From Treponema sp. (GTDB lineage: Bacteria > Spirochaetota > Spirochaetia > Treponematales > Breznakiellaceae), in the NCBI GenBank assembly GCA_009782955.1, contig WRIB01000031.1, positions 1-34,584 on the forward strand: a DNA stretch of 34,584 bases. The letters run 5' to 3'. Below are positions 15,530 through 23,763 of this stretch, one piece after another (position 1 is the first letter of the stretch; every line of letters starts with the position of its first letter). Under the pieces are notes generated by a model. It worked only from the letters and a program-made list of their open reading frames with translations, was not told where the DNA came from and searched no databases. A program made the translations under genes and the position numbers.

Positions 15530-16384
15530 TTGTTTAAGGACAAACTGTTCGCCGAAATACCGTATAACCGCTTTCCGGAATTTATCTCCGCACAGGCTGA
15601 TCGTTTTACCCTGCTTCGTTCCGTTCTTGACGACTGTTCTCTGTCCCATCAAGTTCTGGAAATCGAAGACAAACGCCATATTTTTGTCGGCGGTCCGTTG
15701 GATTCAGGCAAACTGATATTTACCGCCCATTATGACAGAGCTCCTCAAAGCCCCGGCGCCAATGACAACGGAGCGGCGGTTTTTCAGTTAATTAAAACCA
15801 TGCTTAACTTTGGTTTCCGGAAAAACGACGGAGAGGTACTGTTTATTTTTACCGACGGGGAAGAACTTTCAAAAGGCGAAAGCCTCCGGCTGCAGGGATC
15901 TTACAGTCTGGGACTTTTCCTGAAAAAAAACGGCATGGGAAACAGTCCCATATTTTCTTTTGATGCATGCGGAACGGGAGATACCCTGATCATATCAACC
16001 GCTTCAGAGGAACTCCTGAAAAATGAAACCGGAGAAGGAGCCGAAACAGCACGCCGAAAAGCTCAAGCCCTTAGACGAACAGCTTTGGAAGCGGCAAGGA
16101 CAGCACATCTGGAAAAAGTGCTGCTTCTTCCAACTCCGTTTTCCGAGGATGCAGGCTTTCTCCTCTCCGGCATGACAGCTCAGACCATTACCGTTCTGCC
16201 GCAAAATGAAGCTGCATTGGTAAGAGGCAACGAAAAAAAATGGTTCACCAACAAAGACCGGCGTCTGATTCCGGAAACCTGGAGAAGTCTTAACGGTCCG
16301 GGCGACAGCCCTCTCAGGCTTACTCCCGAACACTGGAAAATCATCCCTGCCATTGCCGAAGCGTTAGCAACAGGAAGACTATGA
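15530..16384 (+). CDS. M28-like zinc peptidase/aminopeptidase
   Basis: A 284-residue protein from a TTG start (AAGGTG lies about 10 bases upstream). The fold is that of M28 aminopeptidases: TAHYDRAPQSPGANDNGAAV gives metal ligands H67 and D79, FTDGEEL gives the catalytic/metal Glu pair (111-112), and SFDACGTGD gives D145. Near the C-terminus, where the family has a final His, the sequence reads WRSLNGPGDS, so that ligand may be changed to Asn. There is no signal peptide, so it is cytoplasmic. It may release amino acids from peptides, or act on another amide substrate. It is probably co-transcribed with pdxY, with no obvious shared pathway. Confidence 0.8.
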   Translation: MFKDKLFAEIPYNRFPEFISAQADRFTLLRSVLDDCSLSHQVLEIEDKRHIFVGGPLDSGKLIFTAHYDRAPQSPGANDNGAAVFQLIKTMLNFGFRKNDGEVLFIFTDGEELSKGESLRLQGSYSLGLFLKKNGMGNSPIFSFDACGTGDTLIISTASEELLKNETGEGAETARRKAQALRRTALEAARTAHLEKVLLLPTPFSEDAGFLLSGMTAQTITVLPQNEAALVRGNEKKWFTNKDRRLIPETWRSLNGPGDSPLRLTPEHWKIIPAIAEALATGRL

Positions 16385-16514
16385 ACATATACGAAACGGA
16401 ATGTGAAGCAAAAGTAATATTCTGCATCACTCAAACACTAACAGGTTTCTTTCACATTTACTCTCACAAAAACACAGAGCCAACACGAGATTTCCAAATT
16501 GCCGCTTCAGGCCA

Positions 16515-16539
16515 ACAAGATCACTTATTTGAATCTTGT
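16515..16539. terminator. weak stem-loop at GH4 gene end
   Basis: ACAAGAT (16515-16521) pairs with ATCTTGT (16533-16539). The GH4 stop codon lies in the loop, and the M28-like gene converges from the other side. There is no T-run, so it is a weak candidate. The rest of 16385-16514 shows nothing recognisable. Confidence 0.3.
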
Positions 16540-17892
16540 GTCATATTGCTTGTTTTCCTGTAAAATATCTTCGAGTATTTTTTTTGCAACCGTCTCGCTG
16601 TGAATAAACGGATCAATTAGCAGGGATTGCAAAGCCAGCTTCTTGTCACCTGTTGCAGTCGCATCCGCCGCCATCAAAGCAATTCTACCGTTGAGCTCAC
16701 AAATCGCAGCAGCGGCATCCGGTAACCGGCCAATCTTTGTATGTGCTACATAATTAGGTCCAATTACGCCGCATGTTTCTACAATAATATCCGGCGAGAT
16801 ATTTTCTATTGTACCGCCGTTTACCGTGTTTAAAGCGGGGAAATATTTCGGGTCACCGTTAAACATATATCGGCTTATCTGTGTACTCATCCATCCGGTC
16901 CTTCTCTGTTTGATAAAGTTTTCGGCAGAACCCTTGTCAAATATTTTCGAAGCGATTTCCGCCCAAGCACTTCTATCTCTTCCGCCAAACCAGCTCTTCA
17001 CCGGGAATGGGTACAGCCCGCAGCGTTCTTCATTACTTTTGTCAACAGACCAGCAATAATCTGCAACATGGCTATCCGCAGGGGTAGCGAACAAACCAAA
17101 AAGTTTGTAAACTTCAGTGCAATACTTGTATCCTGCGGGGATTGACGACAATTCAACCGTGTCCAGAATTTTTTTAAGCTTGGGATATAAATCATCACCA
17201 GTCTTCCTGTCACGTACATCCAGCAGCCACATCATATGGTTTACTCCTGCTTGCCGCAAAGTAATATTATCGGCTGGACACATAAATTCTCTTTCCACCG
17301 GATCGGCAAGTTTGGTACTCTCGTCCCTGTCCGTCATACCCAGTATCTGTTCCAGTGCCATTTGTACAAGTTCATGGCCGTAACAATACCCTACTACATT
17401 CGTTTTACTGTGCCTCATCACAGCCGCTTGAATCCTTGAAAGCGGATTGTTGTCAAGAACCAGCCATGCACCTGGGCAAAGTTCTTCCATGTCAGCTGCA
17501 ATCTCAAGCGCCAGTGGGACATGCCGCATTGCCATTGATAGCCCAGCAGGGCCGGTTGTATGAAACTCATACGGATTCAACCCGTTCTTTTGGCAGATTT
17601 CAAGTTCCCTTGCCCAGGCATGCATGTAATTGACAGCTGCGAACATATAAACTACCTTCGCATCCGGGAGCATTTCCCTCCTGTCAGGACTGCCAATAAA
17701 ATCTACATTCCAATCCATGATTTCGTTCAGCTTCCTGCCGATCGACAACACTTCATTGAGCCTCTCTTGTTTTCTGTCCACCAAAGCAACTGTACAGCCT
17801 TTAAAATCTTCAAACTTGAAAATTTCCTGCAAGAAAAATTCCGTATACTGGCTCCCAGATCCGATTAAAACAACCTTATTCTTCGCACTCAT
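16525..17892 (-). CDS. glycoside hydrolase family 4
   Basis: A 455-residue NAD- and Mn-dependent glycosidase using the redox-elimination mechanism. The N-terminal Rossmann motif is VVLIGSGSQYTEFFLQEI. Later come VNYMHAWARELEI, NNPLSRIQAAVMR, the metal Cys (170) in VVGYCYGHE and the second ligand His 219 in NHMMWLLDVRDR. GH4 substrate class is often read from the Cys-His motif (CHSV, CHGx, CNxP); here it is CYGHE, which fits none of these. With an ABC importer instead of a PTS, the substrate is probably an unphosphorylated glycoside. AAGGAG precedes ATG 17892, 26 bp after the permease stop. It is the last gene of the sugar operon, cytoplasmic, acting on the imported glycoside. Confidence 0.93.
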   Translation of the reverse strand: MSAKNKVVLIGSGSQYTEFFLQEIFKFEDFKGCTVALVDRKQERLNEVLSIGRKLNEIMDWNVDFIGSPDRREMLPDAKVVYMFAAVNYMHAWARELEICQKNGLNPYEFHTTGPAGLSMAMRHVPLALEIAADMEELCPGAWLVLDNNPLSRIQAAVMRHSKTNVVGYCYGHELVQMALEQILGMTDRDESTKLADPVEREFMCPADNITLRQAGVNHMMWLLDVRDRKTGDDLYPKLKKILDTVELSSIPAGYKYCTEVYKLFGLFATPADSHVADYCWSVDKSNEERCGLYPFPVKSWFGGRDRSAWAEIASKIFDKGSAENFIKQRRTGWMSTQISRYMFNGDPKYFPALNTVNGGTIENISPDIIVETCGVIGPNYVAHTKIGRLPDAAAAICELNGRIALMAADATATGDKKLALQSLLIDPFIHSETVAKKILEDILQENKQYDTRFK

Positions 17893-17918
17893 TCTTCTTT
17901 TCTCCTTATTATAAATTA

Positions 17919-18881
17919 TTATCTATTCTTAGCATTTTTACGAACATAATTAATCAATATTGCAATGACAACGATTCCGAATATGATCTTCCTGACAGGC
18001 TCTCCCATCTGAATTGTCATTAGCATTGCCTCAAGAATCGTTAAGAAAACAACACCAAGTGCAACGCCACCATAGTTTCCATCCCCTCCAGAGAGTGAAA
18101 CACCTCCTACAACAGCCGCTGCTATAGAAGGCATTATATACCGTGCTCCGGTTTCCAGATTATGGGGCGATGACATATAACCAAGTAAAAACACACCGGC
18201 AACGCCGCATACAAGACCGGACACGCCATATGCCAGAACCCTGACCTTTCTTGTATTAGCGCCCGAAAGCTCCGCCGTCAGCCTGTTTGAACCCACGCCA
18301 TACATAATGCGTCCTATCTTTGTTTTAGACATGATAAATACCGCCAGCACCGTAACAATTATCCAAATAAAAATCATATTGGGTATGGACAGTGTTTCAC
18401 CATATACAAAATTCGACAGAACGCGGGGTGCAGTACCTGTCGAAAAACCCTTTGTGTAAGCCAGCATGACTCCCAAAGCAACACTGCTCATAGAGAATGT
18501 CATGACCATGGGCGGAATTTTCAAAACAGCGATGCCGATACCATTTAACAAACCAAATGTCGTACAAGCTCCCAGCGAAATAACAAGAGAAAGCAAAAAT
18601 GCATCTTTTACCGTTGCATTTATTTGGGAAATTACAACCATGGAAAATTGAAGGATAGAACCTACAGACAGATCTATGCCTCCACTGTCCGTAATCATTA
18701 CAATGGTCTGCGCCAGCGTAATGATTCCCAAAAAAGAGGCGATCATAAGCAAATTCATGATATTCCCCGGCTCTGCGAATCCGGGAGAAATGATCTGCCC
18801 AACTATTAATAGTATGACAGACAACATAAGCGACAATAATATATTGGAACGCAAAGCTTTTTTAACAAGGTTATTTTTCAT
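17919..18881 (-). CDS. sugar ABC transporter permease (RbsC-like), second copy
   Basis: A 320-residue integral membrane protein of the BPD_transp_2 family, about nine to ten hydrophobic segments. It contains the conserved ITDSGGIDLSVGSILQFSM stretch after the second helix and AAAVVGGVSLSGGDGNYGGVALG near the C-terminus, which contacts the ATPase. It is closely similar in layout to the preceding permease, indicating a heterodimeric channel that formed by duplication. It starts 14 bp after that gene. It imports the operon's sugar together with the ATPase and binding lipoprotein. Confidence 0.94.
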   Translation of the reverse strand: MKNNLVKKALRSNILLSLMLSVILLIVGQIISPGFAEPGNIMNLLMIASFLGIITLAQTIVMITDSGGIDLSVGSILQFSMVVISQINATVKDAFLLSLVISLGACTTFGLLNGIGIAVLKIPPMVMTFSMSSVALGVMLAYTKGFSTGTAPRVLSNFVYGETLSIPNMIFIWIIVTVLAVFIMSKTKIGRIMYGVGSNRLTAELSGANTRKVRVLAYGVSGLVCGVAGVFLLGYMSSPHNLETGARYIMPSIAAAVVGGVSLSGGDGNYGGVALGVVFLTILEAMLMTIQMGEPVRKIIFGIVVIAILINYVRKNAKNR

Positions 18882-18895
18882 TGCTACCTACCGCC

Positions 18896-19858
18896 TCAAA
18901 CAACGCGTTTCCTTAAACTCGGTATCGCCGCTATAAACAGTGCTACTATGACTATTAAGCCTCTTATCATATCCTGCAAATAGGATTGAATGCCTGCATA
19001 GTATATAATATTTGTAACCAAAATCATTATGCTGCCACCCAGTGCAGCACCAAACAGTTTGCCAACACCGCCCGAAAGCGCGACACCGCCCATTATTGCT
19101 GCCGCTATAGTCGTGAGCGTATACGGATTTCCCATCCTAAAATCCCCCGACCCGGTCTGCGCAGAGATAATGATACCTGTAATCCAAATAAAGGCGCCCG
19201 AAAGCAAAAAGGCGAAAAACTTCATTAGTTTTGGATTAATACCACTGGCGGTGGCTGCGTTTTCATTGCCACCTACGGCGTAGATATACCTTCCCAACCT
19301 GGTTTTAGAGATAAACAGCCAAATCAATGCCAAAGCCAGCAGGATAAATACAGTCATTGGTACAATGCCGCCGATCATGAAAGAATAAAAACGCGGAAGC
19401 CACTTGGGTATATAGCCTCCTGGCACGGGAAGTACCAGGAGGGTCACACCTGAGAGTATTGTGGAAACGGCAAATGTTGCGACCATCGCCGGCAGTCTTA
19501 AATAAGCGACCAGAAAACCGTTGAGCGCGCTTATGATCATCATTACAAAAAAACTAACAACGAATCCGAAAACTACTGAAACACCAGTATCTCCCATCGT
19601 AGCAGCTAAAAGACAATTCATTAATGAAATAGCGCTGCCTATAGAAAGATCAATGCTGCCGCTAATGATAACAATACTTTGTGCTATCGTAGCGACGATA
19701 ATTGGCGTGATTACCGATAAATTTCCATATATCTTGTTGGGCGTAAAGAAATTTTTATCCATTACGGCGTTCAGTATGAATATCATCAGGAATAAAATAC
19801 CCGCAGAGAATAGTCTGCTTTCTGTTATTCCCGAAAGTATGCTTTTTTTATTTCCCAT
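18896..19858 (-). CDS. sugar ABC transporter permease (RbsC-like), first copy
   Basis: A 320-residue multi-spanning permease. The family motifs are ISGSIDLSIGSAISLMN, LFISKTRLGRYIYAVGGNENAATASGI (cytoplasmic loop) and AAIMGGVALSGGVGKLFGAALGG. Its ATG is 2 bases after the ATPase stop, with GGTGAG serving as ribosome site across the stop codon, so the two are translationally coupled. It forms the inner-membrane channel with the next permease; same length and topology, with moderately diverged sequence. Confidence 0.94.
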   Translation of the reverse strand: MGNKKSILSGITESRLFSAGILFLMIFILNAVMDKNFFTPNKIYGNLSVITPIIVATIAQSIVIISGSIDLSIGSAISLMNCLLAATMGDTGVSVVFGFVVSFFVMMIISALNGFLVAYLRLPAMVATFAVSTILSGVTLLVLPVPGGYIPKWLPRFYSFMIGGIVPMTVFILLALALIWLFISKTRLGRYIYAVGGNENAATASGINPKLMKFFAFLLSGAFIWITGIIISAQTGSGDFRMGNPYTLTTIAAAIMGGVALSGGVGKLFGAALGGSIMILVTNIIYYAGIQSYLQDMIRGLIVIVALFIAAIPSLRKRVV

Positions 19859-19860
19859 AT

Positions 19861-21384
19861 TTACTCACCTCTTTCGGCATGCATATGGAGCGCTGCTTCC
19901 ATTAGTCTTTCTTCGCATAAATCCTGTTTGTCTACAATTTGCACAATTTTTCCTTCAAACATAACCAGCACCTTGTCGCAAATATCCAGCAATTCGTGAT
20001 TATCACTGGCATATATTATTACAGACTTGCCTTCATCCGAAAACGATTTACATATTTCATACAATTCAAATCTTGCTTCGACGTCTATTCCTTTTGCCGG
20101 ATCAGACATAAGCAGCACATCGGGAGTTTGATTGATCCACTTTCCTACAACAACCTTTTGCTGGTTACCGCCGGAAAGATTATTGGCTTTTATCTCGTAA
20201 TCCCGCGGTATCAGTGACAGCCTGTCTATCAATGACGCAGATACTTTTCTAAGTTTTTTATTATTTACAAAAAATGGAGACCGCTTTTTACTGAATTCAG
20301 GAAACATAAGGTTATCCAATACTTTGTGTTCTAAAAACAAACCTTCCCTTTGCCTGTCGCCCGGAACCAAAACGACACCGGTTGAAATAGCCTGCCGTGC
20401 GGAATGCCATTTTGTCAGTTTTTTCTTGTAATAGATTTCCCCGCCAGTCGGTTGCATATATCCAGATAACACCAGGAGTAATTCTTCCTGCCCCATCCCC
20501 TGTAAACCGCTGATTCCAACAATTTCACCTGCTGTGACATCAAAAGTTATATTATGCAATACGTCTTTTAAATTCAGATTATTTAATCTCAATATTGATT
20601 CGTCTCTTTGGACGCGTACTTTACGTGCGATGCTTTCTTTAACTTCTTTGCCTGTTATTGCATTCAGAATTATTTTATTTTGGTCTTTTTCGTTGATATC
20701 TTTTATATTAATTGCACTTACCGTTTCGCCGTTTCTTAAAACAATAATTTTGTCGCAAATTTGAGTCACTTCCCAAATCCTGTGTGAAATAAAAACTATG
20801 GCCATACCGTTTCGCTTTAGCTGTCTGATAACTTCGAAAAGCATATTAACCTGTGCAAATTCCAGCGGCGCCGTAGGCTCGTCCAAAATAAGCAACTTTG
20901 GCATCAGGGAAACTGCCTTGCAAATCTCAACTAATTGTTTTTGGGCGGGAGACAATGATTTTGCAAGCCTATTTTCAAAGCCAGTCAGTTCAAAGAGCTT
21001 CAGTACATTTTTTGCTTCCTCCACGCACTTTACATCGTCTATTAAAACACCCTTCATTTTTTCATTGCCCAGGCATATATTCTCCCAGACTGTCATTTCG
21101 CTTACTAAACTCAAGTTTTGATGCGCCATGGCGATGCCCATCCTGCGTGCCTGAATGGAGTTTTCAGGTGCGACACAATGACCTTCAAAAATGATTTCTC
21201 CGCCATCAGCTTTGTAAAGACCCGCAATAATACGCGACAACGTCGTTTTTCCTGAGCCATTCGCCCCAAGAAGCCCGCATACCTCACTTGCGTCTATGGA
21301 AAAATTGGCACCAGCCAGTGCAGTAACGCCGTCAAAGTGTTTTTCAATGTTATTTACCTTTAGCCTATTCATGGCAGCATTCAT
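19861..21384 (-). CDS. sugar ABC transporter ATPase (RbsA/MglA-like, two domains)
   Basis: A 507-residue protein with two fused nucleotide-binding domains. Domain 1 has an intact Walker A (GANGSGKTT) and Walker B (LLILDEPTAP), with a variant signature LSPAQKQ. Domain 2 has a degenerate Walker A (GISGLQGMGQEE), as usual in RbsA, a good signature LSGGNQQK, and an unusual Walker B ending LLMSDPAKGID, where the family has LDEPTRG; the catalytic Glu of site 2 is therefore Asp. ATP hydrolysis should come from one site. The start is uncertain: GGAGGA abuts ATG 21384, and ATG 21372 is 13 bases from it. The preceding intergenic gap holds a stem-loop. Confidence 0.95.
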   Translation of the reverse strand: MNAAMNRLKVNNIEKHFDGVTALAGANFSIDASEVCGLLGANGSGKTTLSRIIAGLYKADGGEIIFEGHCVAPENSIQARRMGIAMAHQNLSLVSEMTVWENICLGNEKMKGVLIDDVKCVEEAKNVLKLFELTGFENRLAKSLSPAQKQLVEICKAVSLMPKLLILDEPTAPLEFAQVNMLFEVIRQLKRNGMAIVFISHRIWEVTQICDKIIVLRNGETVSAINIKDINEKDQNKIILNAITGKEVKESIARKVRVQRDESILRLNNLNLKDVLHNITFDVTAGEIVGISGLQGMGQEELLLVLSGYMQPTGGEIYYKKKLTKWHSARQAISTGVVLVPGDRQREGLFLEHKVLDNLMFPEFSKKRSPFFVNNKKLRKVSASLIDRLSLIPRDYEIKANNLSGGNQQKVVVGKWINQTPDVLLMSDPAKGIDVEARFELYEICKSFSDEGKSVIIYASDNHELLDICDKVLVMFEGKIVQIVDKQDLCEERLMEAALHMHAERGE

Positions 21385-21416
21385 TCCTCCGGGCTAAATC
21401 CACAGATATGATACAA

Positions 21417-21449
21417 CCGTACTCCCTCGTCAGTGTAAAGGGAATACGG
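21417..21449 (-). terminator. intercistronic stem-loop after binding-protein gene
   Basis: In the minus-strand transcript CCGTATTCCCT (21449-21439) pairs with AGGGAGTACGG (21427-21417), giving an 11-bp stem with one G-U pair and an 11-base loop. Next to it is the palindrome ATACGGCCGTAT (21444-21455). No T-run follows. It sits between the binding-protein and ATPase genes, where ABC operons often stabilise the binding-protein mRNA and let only part of transcription pass. Confidence 0.55.
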
Positions 21450-21461
21450 CCGTATGAGAAA

Positions 21462-22535
21462 CTACTCGAACAACGCGTCAAGCTGCTCTTCGCTCAGCCA
21501 TTCATCCGGAATATAGGGATCAAGACGCCCTTCAGTAACAACATACTGCTTATAAAAATCGTCAAAATTATTCTCGTCAACCTGTTTGACAATAGCATAG
21601 TGGTAGGTATTCCCGTTAACCAATTCACCTTTGAATGTTTTACCTTGTGCGAGTCTTACGCCGAAGCCAAGCGCAGTCGCTCCGATTCCAGGAGGGTTAG
21701 TTACGCCAAAAGACTTAAAATTAGGATATTCCTCTCTGATTTCATACCATGCTTTTAAAACTTCAACAGGAGTCTCGGAGGTTGTGATAACTCTATCCAG
21801 CTTCCTCGCTGACCGCAGAGCATTGAAAAGCCCCAGCCCCATACCGTCCATAGACAGGATACCTTTAAGGTTGGGATTTGTTGCGAGTAATTGGGAGGCA
21901 GCCATTTGAGCACCAGGATAATCCCAGTTGCCTACAGCGTTACCAACAATCTTTATGTTAGGGTATTTTGCCAAGACATCCAGCCAGCCACGTACACGGG
22001 CATCGTTCGCCGGATGGCCGGGTATCCCTTCGATATATACAACTTCACCTTCTCTGCCGACCGCATTTGCCAGCCATTCCGCGTATCTGCTTCCCCATGC
22101 ATAGTGATCTGCAGCAACATTGAAAACACCTCTTGCGGAAATTTCCTGATCGAAGGCGACTACGGTAACGCCCTTTGCTACCGCTTCTTCCACCACTTCG
22201 TTCAAACTATCCGCCGACATCGGATTAATGAGCAGTACGTTCACTCCATCGTTTACCATATTACGGATTTGTGCAATTTGTGCATTTAAATCAAATCCTG
22301 CATGCTGAACGATCAGATTGCCCGTTACCCAGCCTTTGCCCTTATAGTACTCAAACAATCTGGTTATGTCCTCGATCATTTGTGCTCTCCATGGATACAT
22401 GAAGGTATTTGAAAGCCCTACTTTCAAAGCCCCTGTTTCACCATCCAAGGACGGCGAGTCTCCTTTCGGCGCACACGCAGTAAATGCAAGCGTAAACATC
22501 AGCAAAACCACAAAAATTGAACTTGTTTTTTTCAT
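21462..22535 (-). CDS. sugar-binding lipoprotein of ABC importer
   Basis: A 357-residue periplasmic binding protein of the ribose/galactose type (Peripla_BP_4). The signal peptide ends in a lipobox LAFTAC, so Cys 20 is lipidated and the protein is membrane-tethered. The mature part reads LKVGLSNTFMYPWRAQMIED, VNVLLINPMSADSLNEVVEEAV, TVVAFDQEIS, VVYIEGIPGHPANDARVRGW and NLKGILSMDGMGLGLFNALR, all typical positions of this fold. GGAGG lies 7 bases before ATG 22535. Its own promoter and operator lie just upstream, so it starts a transcription unit with the ATPase, two permeases and GH4. Specificity is not readable; the neighbours suggest an amino-sugar glycoside. Confidence 0.95.
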   Translation of the reverse strand: MKKTSSIFVVLLMFTLAFTACAPKGDSPSLDGETGALKVGLSNTFMYPWRAQMIEDITRLFEYYKGKGWVTGNLIVQHAGFDLNAQIAQIRNMVNDGVNVLLINPMSADSLNEVVEEAVAKGVTVVAFDQEISARGVFNVAADHYAWGSRYAEWLANAVGREGEVVYIEGIPGHPANDARVRGWLDVLAKYPNIKIVGNAVGNWDYPGAQMAASQLLATNPNLKGILSMDGMGLGLFNALRSARKLDRVITTSETPVEVLKAWYEIREEYPNFKSFGVTNPPGIGATALGFGVRLAQGKTFKGELVNGNTYHYAIVKQVDENNFDDFYKQYVVTEGRLDPYIPDEWLSEEQLDALFE

Positions 22536-22562
22536 TTTGTTTCCTCCTGATAATTCTTTTTT

Positions 22563-22596
22563 GGTTAATTAGGTAACCTTCTTAATTAATTAAGGC
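22563..22596 (-). promoter_or_regulatory. TTAATTA-type operator upstream of binding-protein gene
   Basis: TTAATTA (22565-22571) and TTAATTA (22582-22588), the latter inside TTAATTAATTAA, form an AT-rich dyad 28-61 bases upstream of the ATG and overlapping the -10 region. Most positions match the block 27491-27524 before the amidohydrolase gene. ROK repressors bind AT-rich dyads, so the operon's own ROK regulator is the likely binder (inference). Confidence 0.65.
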
Positions 22597-22617
22597 ATAA
22601 CAAACTAATTTTGTCAA
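22589..22617 (-). promoter_or_regulatory. promoter of binding-protein/transport unit
   Basis: On the minus strand, TTGACA (22612-22617, exact consensus) is followed after 17 bp by CTTAAT (22589-22594), 4 of 6 to TATAAT. The operator overlaps the -10 and the start site, a repressor arrangement. Confidence 0.65.
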
Positions 22618-22646
22618 TGCTTTTTTCCTGCTTTTTCTACTTTTTG

Positions 22647-23744
22647 CTATGACAACTCCAGGTGCCATTTTTCCAGATGTTTTGACATATCGCCAATATC
22701 AGGGCTTTTTCCATGCATAATATAGAAACTGGACATGGCGTTGCCATATACATTACATACCTCTCCCCTTAGTCCCAAAAGACTTCCAATAGCATAACCT
22801 GCGTTAAAATTATCTCCACCTCCTGTCAATAACTTGGGGGAATTATTTAACTGTGTTAGAAGTTTGTATATTTCACCGTTTTCGCATGTGTAACAATACC
22901 TTCTGCAATGTATCACAAGCCTTTGAACATTTATTTTAGCGGCCAGTTTTCGGCAAAGCTTGTCGTAATCATTACCTTCTAACAAGCCAAAATGCCTCCC
23001 AAGCTCCAACGCCTCAGTTTCATTCAGGCTAAGCGTGATATATCTGATTTTTGAAAATTTTCCCAGCAAATCCATGATTCCCCGAATATCCTCTTCAGTC
23101 CTCCGCCGGCAATCCGAAAGATCAACAATAATTTGTCTGGACATGTCCTGTGTTACGCAGATAAAATCATAGACACACTTCCAAAGCAGTGAGGCATACC
23201 CCAGTTCACCCCAATTTACAAGGCCGAGCATATCAGTTTCCGAAAAAACATACGAGAGATTCTCATCACCGACCGCCGCCACGACTTTTTTCCACACATC
23301 GCCTAACATATTCACTTTAGGTGAAAGTATTATTTTTCCGTCATTAAACTCTAGTGAGATGGCAAGCGCATTTTTATGATACGAGTAAAGTTTACACTTC
23401 CTTTTCAGTTCATCAAATACCTCATCAATCCTTTCCTTTCCGTAAAGGCCGATCGCATGAGTTTCAACTCCACATGTGCTTATGGCATTTGCGAAAATGG
23501 CGCCATTGCCGCCCACTTTACTGAATTTTTCATCCAATTCCAGACTGAAACTTAGCCTGTCCATCTTTGTAATGTATTGCCCAAATTCGGTTATCGTTTC
23601 TATGTAATTCGCTGTTTCATTATCATTGTTTTTTATCACTTTGCATATTATATCAGCACAGCCATCAAAACCCAGCGTAATCCTCTTTTTCCTTAGTTTG
23701 CCGGAATCGAGGCAGCCCAGCGCTTCCTCAATCAACTTTTTCAT
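22647..23744 (-). CDS. PfkB-family carbohydrate kinase
   Basis: The start is set at ATG 23744 (MKKLIEEALG), 6 bases after AGGGA; ATG 23759 lacks a ribosome site. The 365-residue kinase has a ribokinase fold: VGGNGAIFANAIS (substrate glycine pair), LSLNETEAL (metal/phosphate NxxE) and TGGGDNFNAGYAIG (anion hole and catalytic Asp). It is more divergent than RbsK or fructokinases and has an N-terminal extension with GFDGCADIICKVI. It should phosphorylate the sugar released by GH4, giving the substrate for the NagB-like deaminase next door, whose stop lies 19 bp upstream of the chosen ATG. The exact sugar is unknown; an amino or keto sugar is plausible. Confidence 0.88.
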   Translation of the reverse strand: MKKLIEEALGCLDSGKLRKKRITLGFDGCADIICKVIKNNDNETANYIETITEFGQYITKMDRLSFSLELDEKFSKVGGNGAIFANAISTCGVETHAIGLYGKERIDEVFDELKRKCKLYSYHKNALAISLEFNDGKIILSPKVNMLGDVWKKVVAAVGDENLSYVFSETDMLGLVNWGELGYASLLWKCVYDFICVTQDMSRQIIVDLSDCRRRTEEDIRGIMDLLGKFSKIRYITLSLNETEALELGRHFGLLEGNDYDKLCRKLAAKINVQRLVIHCRRYCYTCENGEIYKLLTQLNNSPKLLTGGGDNFNAGYAIGSLLGLRGEVCNVYGNAMSSFYIMHGKSPDIGDMSKHLEKWHLELS

Positions 23745-23763
23745 ATGCATTCCCTGCATAGTT

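Noticed and set aside
16381-16563. 60-codon plus-strand frame after the M28-like gene
   Set aside because: No ribosome site, no recognisable motif, and it runs into the end of the GH4 gene on the other strand.
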